Positions 1-11,657 are shown, numbered from the stretch's first letter. The stretch: 64,000 bases of DNA from Humulus lupulus (GCF_963169125.1 NC_084802.1:38338607-38402606); one strand, 5' to 3'. The notes: generated from the sequence alone by a model not told the origin. Made by a program: numbers and translations.

Positions 1-2625
1 CATAATTGAGTTATGATGCTATTTAATGATCATATGCATGTTTATGTGAATTATATTATTATATGATGATAAATGCGTGCATATGGGAGTATTTATAATT
101 ATAAGGGCATTTTGGTAATTTGGCTGTTGTGGGCGTAATTGTGTATTTTGGGTGCATGTTTGTGATTAATTAATATAGCCACATTATAAGGTGGATTGGT
201 TCGGGCTAGTCGGCATGAGACGATCATGAAATGCAAGTGCTCGGTCTAGTCATAACGGGTTTAAGTCCAGGGCTTGGGGTGAGTCTTGGGGTGAATTTAA
301 TGATTAGAGCATTACCGGGAATTAAAGGGTAATGGGGCATGGATTATTGGTGTTTGAGGTTATTGAGAATAGCTGGAGTTGGAGGGTGTTAATTGTGATT
401 AATGAAATAGGTGCGAAAGGACAGTTTTTCCATGGTGGCTGTTAAGGTTTTATTTTAGACCTAAGGGTATTTAGGTCCTTTCCCCTCAAAGGAGATATAT
501 TAGCCATTAAGGCTGTAGAAGAGTAACAAAAACAGAGCTTCTTTTCCTTCTCTCCCGATAGATTTTCTTCTTCATTTCTCTTTGGATTTTTAAGCTCAGT
601 TTGAGGAATCAAGCCAAGGAACCAAGCTTAGCCAAGCTAGGGTTATGCTCCACCATTGAAGAGGGCGTGTTGCTGAAATTGAGGTGAGTTTCTAGCCACT
701 AGAACTCTTGCTTTTGCTCTGTTTTCTAAGTTAAGTTTCAGCTAGTTTTTGGGTTGGAAACTTAGGAATTGGTTGGAGTTTTGGCTAGGGTTCTTGGGGT
801 TGTGGTCCCTAGGATATGTGGAGATGGTTTATGGGTTCATTTGGCACAAAAAATGGGATTTGGAAGCATTGGAATTGAGTTAGAATTGAAGGAGTCGAAG
901 AAGGAAGCTTCAGGGGTGGCTCTGTCTGGGGGTAGCACTACAGCGCCCATCAAAGGGCGCTATAGCGCTACACAGGGCTTCAGTAGGGCGGTTGTGGTTC
1001 TGTCTTGGGCGCTGGGGCGCTAGAAGGGCAGCGCTGTAGCGCTACCCTATTCCTTCAGAACCCTGTTTTGGGTGATTTTAAGGGCTTTTGGCTTGGGGTT
1101 TCAATCCTTAAGGCCCGGGATCGAATCTACTCACTATGTGGGCATGTTTCGAGGTCCCGAGAGTGGGGTTTAGGTTAAGACCCTATCTTTGGTAATTTTC
1201 ATTAATTGGAGATTGTTTTGGTTATGACTAGGTGACCGTTAAAGGATTAAGGATCGATCGTTCTCAGGGGTCGTTCTTGTTCTAATTCTCACTCGAACCG
1301 GAGGTAAGAAAACTGCACCCTGTGTATATGTGACATGCATAGCTATTATTGATGCATGTTGGTTGATTTTTGAGTATGACATGCATGGTTATTCTTGATG
1401 CATGTTGGTTGATTATTGAGCGTGACATGCATGGCTATGATTGGTGAAAGTTGGATTGTTAAGTATAATGTATGTGATGCATGAAAAACATGTGATTAGG
1501 ACATGCTTTGAGTACTGATTATGATATTGTTCAGAGCTTGTGCCTCTGGGTTTGTGCATGGTCCTAATTGTATTAATACTTGTTAAGTAAGCATGCTGAA
1601 TACGTTGTTTATGGATATTGGATATGTGACATATGTTTGGTGGCATGACTTACTTTCGTATGGCACTAACTTATTAGTCAGAATCAGCAATGATGTCAGA
1701 TCCATCTGTGAGGCTGTGACTTATTAGTTAGGTTCACAATGGGTTGAGCACTGGTCGTGTTTCACTGACCTGAGGGTCAGAAACGGCATGAGCGTCGAGG
1801 ACGCAGGGCCGAATGAAGATTAGATCTAATCGATATCAGCATTGAATGGCTCTATGGCATTAATGCTGGACCGACCCTAGGGTCGAAGAACTTATAAGCG
1901 CTTGCCTGGTCTAAGACCAGATGTTCATAGCCAGGGCATATGGCCCCGGTGACTATTTGTCACATGGCTAGGGGACGCTGTCCATAGTTACGACTCTAGA
2001 GTCGGGAGGAAGGTTATGTTGGTGACCATTCACCATGCACCTGTCCTGATCAAACTTATGAAAGGACAACCTACCAGCTAAGCCCTGGTGACCCTATCGT
2101 CACATGGCTAAAGGGTGCTGTCCCCACATTTGTGACTCTTGTGTTAGTCACCTATTTGTTTGGATTGTTGGTCCTGAATAATCATTACAATTACTGTTGA
2201 TATTATATCATGCTATATTGTGTTTTCTTGCTGGGCTTCGGCTCACGGGTGCTATGTGGTGCAAGTAAAGGCAAAAGGAAGCTGGACCATCCTTGAGTTG
2301 GAGAGCTTAGGTGATGACGTGTACATATGCAACTGCTCGTCCGCCATGGCTGAGGTTTTAAGAGGAACTAGGGTTAAACCCTGTTTTGTTGCTTAGATCG
2401 GCGTGTTGTAAATATTTTTCTGTAATAGACTCTGAAACTATATTTTTGGGATCCCAATGTATATATATTAAACGTTCTAGTGAAACGTTACATCTTAACC
2501 AAAATTTTTAATCCCTAAACCGCTAATCATGCTTAGTTACACGATTTTGGCCAAATGACTCGATTAGCGAGTTTAGCACTGTTTACAAGGAACATCGTAA
2601 CGGTCCCTGGAGTTGGGGTGTTACA
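1..2625 (+). repeat. 5' LTR of element A (start cut by window)
   Basis: Direct copy of 6332-8946, ending in TTACA immediately before the primer-binding site. A weak TATA-like GATATATTA lies near 491-499 and is followed by a pyrimidine-rich leader. A cluster of small CG palindromes, including GCGCTATAGCGC at 957-968, lies near 940-1050. A splice-donor-like GAG/GTAAGA occurs at 1314. The matching acceptor region ends at 2265, where the sequence reads CAAG instead of the CAG/G of the 3' copy. Short ORFs here are shadows of non-coding sequence. Confidence 0.93.
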
Positions 2626-2627
2626 AC

Positions 2628-2640
2628 TTGGTATCAGAGC
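2628..2640 (+). other. primer-binding site of element A
   Basis: TTGGTATCAGAGC begins two bases after the 5' LTR. This matches the complement of the initiator-methionine tRNA 3' end, used as primer by most plant Gypsy chromoviruses. Confidence 0.9.
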
Positions 2641-3131
2641 GAGCCAAGGTTTATGATTCCTGAAGACACGCTGGGCATGTACACTCATCACTGAAGATAA
2701 CTTCACTCATGGAATGGTAACTATTTATGTAGTTATGTGCATAGCTGTTTAAATGGAATGTAAATGCTTTACCTGCACATTGTATTAGGGAGCATGAGAT
2801 TCTGATAGAGCTTGGCTCTTGATTATGTGATTATATTCTCCATGAATATATATATATATATATGACTGTGATCTTATGATTACCTGCTCTGTGAATATAT
2901 ATAATTGTGTTATTGCATGCTGGAGTTGAGGCATGGTGTGAAGGTTGGAAGAGCAGGGATTATGAGTAATGTATGAATGCCATGGGCATGTTTGTAGCAC
3001 TGCAAGTGGTTTAAGATTGTGGGGTGATAAGATTTATCTCATGGGGGAAAGCCCTTGATATGCTTATTGTGATTAATGGGTCAAGTTATTGACTACAGAT
3101 TTAATCAGCAGGTTTATGTTCAAGGCAGATT
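2641..3131 (+). other. untranslated leader of element A
   Basis: AT-rich leader between primer-binding site and gag. A 13-codon ORF (2653-2694) starts 13 bases after the primer-binding site and resembles one at the same place in element N. A TA microsatellite lies at about 2845-2863 and a shorter one near 2896. No other coding signal is seen. Confidence 0.6.
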
Positions 3132-4127
3132 ATGAGGCCTGGTGATAGTTATGCAGGGGTTGGGAGTTACAGCCAGAGTATTAGTTCTTCATCTGCATCT
3201 ATGAATGTTCAGCAGACGCTTACAGATTTGCAATTAAGATTGCAGAGGCAGGAGGAAGAGATTAGGTATCTGAAGCAACAATAGAGTCTGTTGGGGAGTA
3301 CCTCTTCCTTTGCTATGCCAGGGGTGGCATCAGTTTTAGCTCAGTCTAGGGTTGAGAATAGATGGGAATTCCTCTATGGAAGATTCCTGAAGTTTTATCC
3401 TCCACTTTTTGAGGGAGGCCTAGATCCATTCAGAGCTGAGCAATGGATGGGCATGATCAGTTCCATTCTTGATAGTATGGGGCTGGTGGGTCACGATAGG
3501 GTGATCTGTGCTACATGTGTACAGCGGGATGATGCCCGGATGTGGTGGGAGCTAGTATCCCAGACATGAGACACAGCTGTGATGGATTGGAAGGAATTCA
3601 GGCAGTTGTTCAATGAGAAATATTACTGTGATGCAGCTAAGACTGCAAAGATGAATGAGTTTTTGAATCTTGTTCAAGGAAAGTCATCGGTGACCGAGTA
3701 TGTTACTAAATTTGATGGGTTGGCCAAGTTTGCCTTTGATATGATACCCACGGATATAGCTCGGAAGGAAAGGTTTGTTCATGGATTGAATCCTGGAATA
3801 GCTCAGGGCATTAGAGTTTCCCCAGTGCATGAAGTCTCTACCTATGCTCAGGTGGTAGAGAAGGCTCTTGCTCTTGAAAGCATAGTAGGTGAGAAGAAGA
3901 GTGCCAGGGAGCATGGAGCTCAGATAGTGGTATCTCCCCTCGTTGAAGCAAGTAAGAATGAAAGCTGGAAGACTTGTCCAGTGTGCGCGCGGTGCAAGAG
4001 GCGTCATTTGGGAGAATGCCGAGCAAGGTCATGTTTCACTTGTGGCATGGTTGGAGATTTAAAAAAGGATTGCCCAAGGTTAAGAGAGCTTGAGCAAAGG
4101 AGGATAGACAGCTCGATTCCAACTTGA
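3132..4127 (+). pseudogene. gag: gag of element A, two in-frame stops
   Basis: One reading frame of about 330 codons starts at ATG 3132 and is interrupted only by TAG at 3282 and TGA at 3567, both one-base changes from sense codons. The order is a coiled-coil-like N-terminus (LQRQEEEIRYLKQQ), the plant Gypsy gag core (WWELVSQT, then FRQLFNEKYY, then VTEYVTKFDGLAKF near codons 170-200), and a C-terminal zinc knuckle. The knuckle reads CFTCGMVGDLKKDC, so the expected histidine is aspartate, which should weaken zinc and RNA binding. The protein would form the capsid of the virus-like particle. The gag remnant of element N is the closest relative in the window. Confidence 0.85.
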
Positions 4128-6256
4128 GTGTTTATTCCAGAGCAGTCAGAGTCGGAGACCGAGACTAGTTCCTTGGGGGTGACAGGTCAGTTTCCTAGTT
4201 CTGAGTTTTGAGTTATGCTATTTGGCTTTGGTGCCATGCTATTCTTTTGTTAGTGTATATAGAGAAGGGTATAAAGATGGTGTATATAGATTACATGGTT
4301 ATGTTGTGATGGGAAATGTAATATGGTATTGGAAACTTAAGAGATGAGTTGGGTTATGAAAAGGACTCATCAGTGATTTTGGTAAAGCTAGTTATGACAG
4401 GCTTTGGTTTGATCCAGGGTTTGGAATGGGTAAGTAATTAAAGAGCAATCTTGAATGGCAAGGAAAGTATAGTAATTCTTGGGCTTGAGAGTGGAGAGCC
4501 TTGTGTTAGTTGGTATGGTGCATGGTTCTTTATGTTTATGATACCAGGTGTGAGAGCTAGAGTTCGTGCAGGGAGGTGCATGGAACTCTTAGCTAGTGTG
4601 GTGGATACCACCTAGTTTGTGTTAGTGAGATCAGGACAGACTGGATTAGTCTGTGGGTTTTTAAATGTGTTTCCAGGTGGTCTGCCAGGCCTTCTTTTTA
4701 TGAAAAGAGACTGGAATGGTGATTGGTTTAGTGTCAGAGATGGAATCAGATGTAAACATTGTCTTGAGTGTCCATGGATGGTAAAGATATTTCAGGTGCC
4801 TTGGGAAAAATGTGCTGGGTCTTTTATAGACCAGGATCAGTTAGTGGATTGTTATGACATCCCAGTGGTAGAGAAAAGTGATTGCCTATGCAACATGTTG
4901 ATTAAAGAATTTGACCAGGACTGGAGTAGAGTTTCTGGTGGGCCAGGTGGCCAGTTTATTGTTTGAGATTATTATCTCAAGAAAGATAAAAAGGAAAGAT
5001 GGTTAAGTGAGCCATAGATGGGCAAGATTGAATGGAAAGCTTTAGCTGGATTAGCTAAGAGTTGTACATCGAAAGATATGAATTTGTTATGGTATAAAGA
5101 TCGGACTTGGGATCCGATGGACATTGAAATTAACTGAGAGATTCTGGATGAATCTCATGCTATTCTCTTATTTGCTTCATTCAGGCATCGTGGAAAGATA
5201 ACGGGATATGGAAGCGTTATAGTGATGGCCTGAGATGAAGAGGGATATATTGAGGCATGTGTAAAGTTCTTAACCTATTGGCAGATCAAGACAGAATATC
5301 AGGAAACAGCAAGGCCATTACAGCCTTTGGGTATTTCATAGTGGGAATAAGAGGGCATCGCGATGAGTTTCGCGGTGGGATTCCCAGGTTGATGGGTCAG
5401 TGTGAATTGACATTGAGTCATTGTGGACCAGTACTCCAAGTGGGTATACTTTTGTATCAGCAAGGATTAATAGTACAGCTGATCAGTATTCATATCTCTT
5501 TGTGAAAGGGATAGAGCGCCTTCATGAGACTCAAGGTCTATCTTATTAGATGAAGACTTTATTGTGACTTCCAAGTTTTGGAAGGATTGGAAGGCTATGA
5601 GAACGGAGATAACGCTCAGTACAGTTTATTACTCTCAGACTGATGGCAATCAGAGAGACAGGGTTATCCAATTATTATTGGAGGAACATCTTATAAGATG
5701 AATGCATTAATGTATACCTGGATCCTGAGGTGGTTCAGGGGATTAATGAGAGTGCTGGAGATTGAAGCTTGGTCGCTTATCTCCCAGAATAAATGGAAAA
5801 GTTTTATTGAATTGGAAGGCAATAATGTGGAATTCCAGGTAGAAGAATGTATCTTCTTTAAAGTGTCACCATGAAAAAAGGCGAGGAAATAAGGCAAGTT
5901 AAGCCCTAGTTCATTTCAGCAGTTGAGTCCTGAATAGGTCTGAACAGGTTGACTTTGAATCAGCTTTACTTTTGGCACTGACAGTTGTATACAATGAGTT
6001 ATGTGTTTCCATACAGTGGACATGGATTAAAGGAATTTATAAATTGAGTTATGAGAATCTGAAGGTTAGGTTAAGTATTCCGGTAAGGAATAGCTAGTTC
6101 AGATTGTGACATAAGTAATGAGGTTCTATTGAATAAAATGTACGGTTAAGGTAAGGCTATAGAAATAGTGAGGTCAAGGAATGACCTATGGAATTTGTGT
6201 CAGTCGTGTGGAATTTTTGTTCCAAACTGTTGAATAAATTTCGAGGACAAAATTTC
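4128..6256 (+). pseudogene. pol: pol remnants of element A, heavily decayed
   Basis: No continuous frame survives, but scattered islands align with Gypsy pol in the right order. A degenerate [12 protein letters not shown] linker before reverse transcriptase reads VFPGGLPGL (ORF 4619-4966). An integrase zinc-region echo lies near 5233-5290, reading MKRDI before stops. An integrase core echo follows at about 5340-5500. An SQTDGNQR-like form of the HPQTDGQSER motif lies near 5635-5665. The TTTCGAGGACAAA tail that typically precedes the polypurine tract lies at 6239-6251. Much of RT and RNase H is missing, since about 2.1 kb is present where about 3.5 kb is usual. The contrast with better-kept gag and young LTRs suggests pol was already dead when this copy moved. 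Confidence 0.6.
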
Positions 6257-6259
6257 TGT

Positions 6260-6272
6260 AAGGAGGGGATAG
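6260..6272 (+). other. polypurine tract of element A
   Basis: AAGGAGGGGATAG directly precedes the 3' LTR start TGTAATGCC at 6274. It would prime plus-strand DNA synthesis. Confidence 0.85.
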
Positions 6273-6273
6273 T

Positions 6274-8946
6274 TGTAATGCCCCGAATTTCCTAATAAGG
6301 GTTAGGAACTTGATTTGGAGGCCGAGAGGGCCATAATTGAGTTATGATGCTATTTAATGATCATATGCATGTCTATGTGAATTATATTATTATATGATGA
6401 TAAATGCGTGCATATGGGAGTATTTATAATTATAAGGGCATTTTGGTAATTTGGCTGTTGTGGGCGTAATTGTGTATTTTGGGTGCATGTTTGTGATTAA
6501 TTAATATAGCCACATTATAAGGTGGATTGGTTCGGGCTAGTCGGCATGAGACGATCATGAAATGCAAGTGCTCGGTCTAGTCATAACGGGTTTAAGTCCA
6601 GGGCTTGGGGTGAGTCTTGGGGTGAATTTAATGATTAGAGCATTACCGGGAATTAAAGGGTAATGGGGCATGGATTATTGGTGTTTGAGGTTATTGAGAA
6701 TAGCGGGAGTTGGAGGGTGTTAATTGTGATTAATGAAATAGGTGTGAAAGGACGGTTTTTCCATGGTGGCTGTTAAGGTTTTATTTTAGACCTAAGGGTA
6801 TTTAGGTCCTTTCCCCTCAAAGGAGATATATTAGCCATTAAGGCTGTAGAAGAGTAACAAAAACAGAGCTTCTTTTCCTTCTCTCCCGATAGATTTTCTT
6901 CTTCATTTCTCTTTGGATTTTCAAGCTCAATTTGAGGAATCAAGCCAAGGAACCAAGCTAGGGTTATGCTCCACCATTGAAGAGGGTGTGTTGCTGAAAT
7001 TAAGGTGAGTTTCTAGCCACTAGAACTCTTGCTTTTGCTCTGTTTTCTAAGTTAAGTTTCAGCTGGTTTTTGGGTTGGAAACTTGGGAATTGGTTGGAGT
7101 TTTGGCTAGGGTTCTTGGGGTTATGGTCCCTAGGACATGTGGAGATGGTTTTTGCGTTCATTTGGCACCAAAAATGGGATTTGGAAGCATTGGAATTGAG
7201 TTAGAATTGAAGGAGTCGAAGAAGGAAGCTTCAGGGGTGGCTCTGTCTGGGGGTAGCACTACAGCGCCCATCAGAGGGCGCTATAGCGCTACACAGGGCT
7301 TCAGTAGGGTGGTTGTTGTTATGTCTTGGGCGCTGGGGTGCTAGAAGGGCAGCGCTGTAGCACTACCCTGTTCCTTTAGAACCCTATTTTGGGTGTTTTT
7401 AAGGGCTTTTGGCTTGAGGTTTCAATCCTTAAGGCCTGGGATCGAATCTACTCACTATGTGGGCATGTTTCGAGGTCCCGAGAGTGGGGTTTAGGTTAAG
7501 ACCCTATCTTTGGTAATTTTCATTAATTGGAGATTGTTTTGGTTATGAGTAGGTGACCGTTAAAGGATTAATGATCGATCATTCTCAGGGGTTGTTCTTG
7601 TTCTAATTCTCACTCGAACCGGAGGTAAGAAAACTGCACCCTGTGTATATGTGACATGCATGACTAGTATTGATGCATGTTGGTTGATTGTTGAGTATGA
7701 CATGCATGGTTATTCTTGATGCATGTTGGTTGATTATTGAGCGTGACATGCATGGCTATGATTGGTGAAAGTTGGATTGTTAAGTATAATGCATGTGATG
7801 CATGAGAAACATGTGATTAGGACATGCTTTGAGTACTGATTTTGATATTGTTCAGAGCTTGTGCCTCTGGGTTTGTGCATGGTCCTAATTGTATTAATAC
7901 TTGTTAAGTAAGCATGCTGAATACGTTGTTTATGGATATTGGATATGTGACATATGTTTGGTGGCATGACTTACTTGTGTATGGCACTGACTTATTAGTC
8001 AGAATCGGCAATGGTGTCAGATCCATCTGTGAGGCTGTGACTTATTAGTTAGGTTCACAACGGGTTGAGCACTGGTCGTGTTTCACTGACCTGAGGGTCA
8101 GAAACGGCATGAGCGTCGAGGACGCAGGGCTGAATGAAGATTAGATCTAATTGATATCAGCATTGAATGTCTCTATGGCATTAATGCTGGACCGACCCTA
8201 GGGTCGAAGAGCTTATAAGTGCTTGCCTGGTCTAAGACCAGATGTTCATAGCCAGGGCATATGGCCCCGGTGACTGTTTGTCACATGGCTAGGGGACGCT
8301 GTCCATAGTTACGACTCTAGAGTCGGGAGGAAGGTTATGTTGGTGACCATTCACCATGCACCTGTCCTGATCAAACTTATGAAAGGACAACCTACCAGTT
8401 AAGCCCTGGTGACCCTATCGTCACATGGCTAAAGGGTGTTGTCCCCACATTTGTGACTCTTGTGTTAGTCACCTATTTGTTTGGATTGTTGGTCCTGAAT
8501 AATCATTACAATTACTGTTGATATTATATCATGTTATATTGTGTTTTCTTGCTGGGCTTCGGCTCACGGGTGCTATGTGGTGCAGGTAAAGGAAAAAGGA
8601 AGCTAGACCATCCTTGAGTTGGAGAGCTTAGGTGATGACGTGTACATATGCAGCTGCTCGTCCGCCATGGCTGAGGTTTTAAGAGGAACTAGGGTTAAAC
8701 CCTGTTTTGCTGCTTAGATCGGCGTGTTGTAAATATTTTTCTGTAATAGACTCTGAAACTATATTTTTGGGATCCCAATGTATAAATATTAAACGTTCTA
8801 GTGAAACGTTCCATCTTAACCAAAATTTTTAATCCTTGAACCGCTAATCATGCTTAGTTACACGATTTTGGTCAAATGATTCGATTAGCAAGTTTAGCAC
8901 TCTTTACAAGGCACACCATAACGGTCCCTGGAGTTGGGGCGTTACA
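6274..8946 (+). repeat. 3' LTR of element A
   Basis: 2673 bp, begins TGTAATGCC and ends GGCGTTACA (TG...CA). Contains GCGCTATAGCGC at 7278-7289 and a donor-like GAG/GTAAGA at 7625. A polypyrimidine box with the core GCTGGGCTTCGGCTCAC lies near 8543-8570, and an acceptor-like TGCAG/GTAAA at 8585. Confidence 0.95.
7625..8585 (+). other. putative intron inside LTR of element A
   Basis: The segment starts GTAAGAAAAC and ends GGTGCAG, matching plant donor and acceptor consensus. AAGAAAAC at the 5' end (7627-7634) is the exact complement of GTTTTCTT (8543-8550), 35 bases before the acceptor. The same layout recurs in most other LTR families of the window. Splicing is an inference; no transcript is available. 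Confidence 0.45.
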
Positions 8947-10195
8947 GAAGGGCTGCGTCTCTGTTCTAGAGCGTTGCGGCCCTAGGATGAGAAAGGGCCA
9001 AGGAGGCTTGGCCGTAGGAGGGCGCCGCGGCGCCCAAGGCAAGGGTTGCGACGCGTGTGTTGTTCAGCGTGGGCTTGGTTCTATTTTGATGCTAGGGCCG
9101 CGGCTAAGCCTCAAGGGCCGCAGCCCTTGGTTGCTCACATGAGTTTTTGAGGGTTTTAGGCTCGAGAAAGTGGTCTAGTGTGCTCGGGATTGGTTTCACC
9201 ACCGTGCTTGGTGGAATTCGGATTCCCGGGAGTTAGTTTTATAACCAGAAACCTATATTCGAGTATTAATGGAACCTTATACTTTGGTTGTGACTAGGTG
9301 ATAAAGGCTTAGGCTCGGGGACAGATTGTGCTTGAGGGGTGTGGCTCGTAGTCAATAACCGTACAGACTAAAGGTAAGAAAACTGCACCTGGTTGAATAT
9401 ATGTGATGGGACTAAGGGCTCCCTATTGTAAATGCTTGAAAAGATGGTATTATGCCATGCAAGCCATCTGGTGAACCAATGGCCTAAGGGTGCCAAGGGT
9501 TTCACTAGCGCACAGGGCGCGGCTCGGCCACTGGTAGCCGAGGACAGCTTATTATGCACTGAGCTCGGTTTAAGCGGGCCGGAGTCAGTGGGTTAAACAG
9601 AGGGTGCGACCTAAGTCGTCGGCCCTGTATATTATGTGATATAAGTGTAATATGTAATTGATTGTATCTTGAATCTAAATGTATGTGCTGAACATCTGTT
9701 GTGGATTATCTGATGGGAATACATGCTTAATGAATTAGCTGTCTGTTATTATTTATTGAGTTGTATAAGATGTTTTCTTGCTGGGCCTTGGCTCACGGGT
9801 GCTACGTGGAGCAGGTAAAGGCAAGGGCAAGTTAGACCAGCCTTGATTGGAGAGCTCAGCGAGTAGAATGTACATAGCCAGGTGCCCAGCAGCCACGGTT
9901 TATGTTTTGGTAGGGACGCGAGACCTGAAGACTGTCTATTCTGCCTTAATATGGCTAGTGATTACTCATGTACTTTTGAGAGTTTGTAAACTTATTCTAA
10001 CTTTGTTTTCTTATGGGATCCCATGTTTACTTCAGTTTGATATATGAAATGAGTCTTTTGAGACCAAAACCTTTTTAACCCTAGCTCTTACACGTTTAGT
10101 GACACGTTTTTGAGATAATGACTTGATTAGCGAATCTTGCACCTTTATAAGTACACAGTGTAGCGGTCTTGGCTATCCAGGGCGTTACAGTATTA
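8947..10195 (+). repeat. LTR B, 3' portion, host of element A
   Basis: Begins exactly where the A 3' LTR ends and finishes with GGGCGTTACA. It carries the same modules as other LTRs here: a CG palindrome cluster (16-bp perfect GGGCGCCGCGGCGCCC at 9020-9035), a donor-like GGTAAGAAAAC at 9374, and GTTTTCTTGCTGGGC with GCAG/GTAAA ending at 9814. Its left part lies beyond the window on the far side of element A. The five bases after it, GTATT, would be its right target copy. The small ORFs inside are not supported as genes. Confidence 0.75.
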
Positions 10196-10538
10196 ATCCC
10201 CACCGTGACTATTTCACCAATCCGCTCACTAGGACCGTCTCGAGCCACATACTGCGAATATATCCACATAATAATGTTATCTCAATAATTTATCACATAT
10301 AATTACATTTATGCCCTCAACGGGCCAAAATTACAAATATTCCCTTACAAGCTAAACAGGGCCCACATGCATATTTAATACTAAAAAACATGCATTTCAT
10401 CATATCCATATAATCATAAATTCATGCATGCCACAAAATCATGCATTTAATCATTTATTCACACATATATACCAATTATGCCCTCTCGACACACTAATCA
10501 AGGCCCTTAAGTCTTATTTGCAATTTTGGGCTGTTGCA
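10196..10538 (-). repeat. start of 3' LTR of element N
   Basis: The reverse complement begins TGCAACAGCCC and continues AATAAGACTTAAGGGCC, the typical opening of the TGTAACGACCC LTR group seen at 37795 and in solo LTR F. It is cut at 10196 by LTR B. Confidence 0.7.
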
Positions 10539-11657
10539 CTATAGTTCCACGTTTTAGTGTCCACCACACCGTCCCCCTGTAACAGTCCATCACACGCATA
10601 TTCTAGTAACATGGGGTGTGAAGCAACCCTTATTTCAACTTCTGAGAATCTGACATACAACTATCAATTCAAAAAAACTTTAAATTTCTATGTTACTTCA
10701 GTCAAGGGTATGCCAATCCCCAAAGATGCTTCAAACATAAGCTGAGGTGTCTTACCGATTCCACAGTGCTTCAAACCCCCAAGGCGTTCCTTTAGCAATT
10801 TCCTTACAGCTTATATCTTAACTGAATCATACATAATCCCATCACTTCCCATAATATGACCTTGAATATCATCTGGAGAAATTGAAACCTATCCCTTATA
10901 GAACCTTACTCTTAATCCCCACTTCCTCAGCCTCAGTAGTATCAACACAGGCATTACTCGTAGTCTGTTCTTTACCGGAAGTAGTCCAAAACATTCTCGA
11001 TCGAGCTAGATATGACGTGTCCAAATCATCCTTGTATTCTCTACTTGTTGAATTTACGTGGGCCGCTGAAGCATTGGTCAGTTCAAGAGCCTTCACTAAT
11101 AACCCATCACATCATACTTGGTGCGAGCGGAAAATTCTTGAAATGTCTCTTTCCTTAATCCTCAGCTGGTTATAAACGGATCGAGAGTGAATTCTTGAGA
11201 GCACTATCCTACCTTGCAATCGGGCAATAAATCCTTCATTATTGGCAATAGATATCTACTCTTAACAACTACTTTATTTGGCTATCCATATGTAGTACAC
11301 ATTCTTGCAAACTTGGCCTTCTCCATAACATATGACGTTGACATGTCCCATGGTGAGATGCTCCGTCTAATCAGCCTTAAGTCGAATAACTTCTTTGACT
11401 AAACCTTTAATTATTTATGCTCGGCTAGCATCATTCTTCATGATGTTTCTGATACTGGTTCTACTTCTGCTTTAATCCTGTAGCATACTCAATTTCCTAG
11501 TCACGACAGCAGTCTTGGCGAATCCTTATAAACCTATCTGAAACCTCACTGATTGGTCCCGCTTCCCCCTGGTCTAACTGATATAATCCCTGGTGATACC
11601 TTCCACAACAACTAGGCATCTCGTGAACGCAACCTGATCCTTTCCGTTTAAACCCAG
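10539..11657 (-). pseudogene. pol: pol (RT) remnant of element N
   Basis: The minus strand shows a badly eroded reverse transcriptase. KVVVKSRYLLPIMKDL resembles the [16 protein letters not shown] motif, FSARTKYDVMGY resembles FRTRYGHYEFL, and LTNASAAHVNS resembles [11 protein letters not shown] (reading downward from about 11260). The catalytic FIDD motif and downstream RNase H and integrase are not recognisable, and stops are frequent. The small plus-strand ORFs here are shadows. Size indicates large internal loss. Confidence 0.55.

Larger units (their letters stand above)
1..8946 (+). mobile_element. Ty3/Gypsy element A, nearly complete
   Basis: Two direct copies of a 2.7 kb sequence (1-2625 and 6274-8946) flank a 3.65 kb internal region. 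That region has an iMet-type primer-binding site right after the first copy and a polypurine tract right before the second, which is the layout of an LTR retrotransposon. The window starts about 58 bp inside the 5' LTR, so the left target duplication is not visible; the five bases on the right are GAAGG (8947-8951). The copies look about 98% alike by eye, so the insertion is fairly recent. The 5' copy has a 10 bp duplication near 629. Gag is readable but pol is nearly gone, so this copy was probably moved by proteins supplied from elsewhere. Confidence 0.93.

Noticed and set aside
8876..9142. 88-codon ORF across the A/B boundary
   Set aside because: It spans an insertion junction and a GC-rich LTR segment; not a gene.
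10196..10538. Possible tail-to-tail duplication of LTR B
   Set aside because: The sequence is the reverse complement of a different LTR opening (TGCAACAGCCC), so it is the host element N, not a copy of B.
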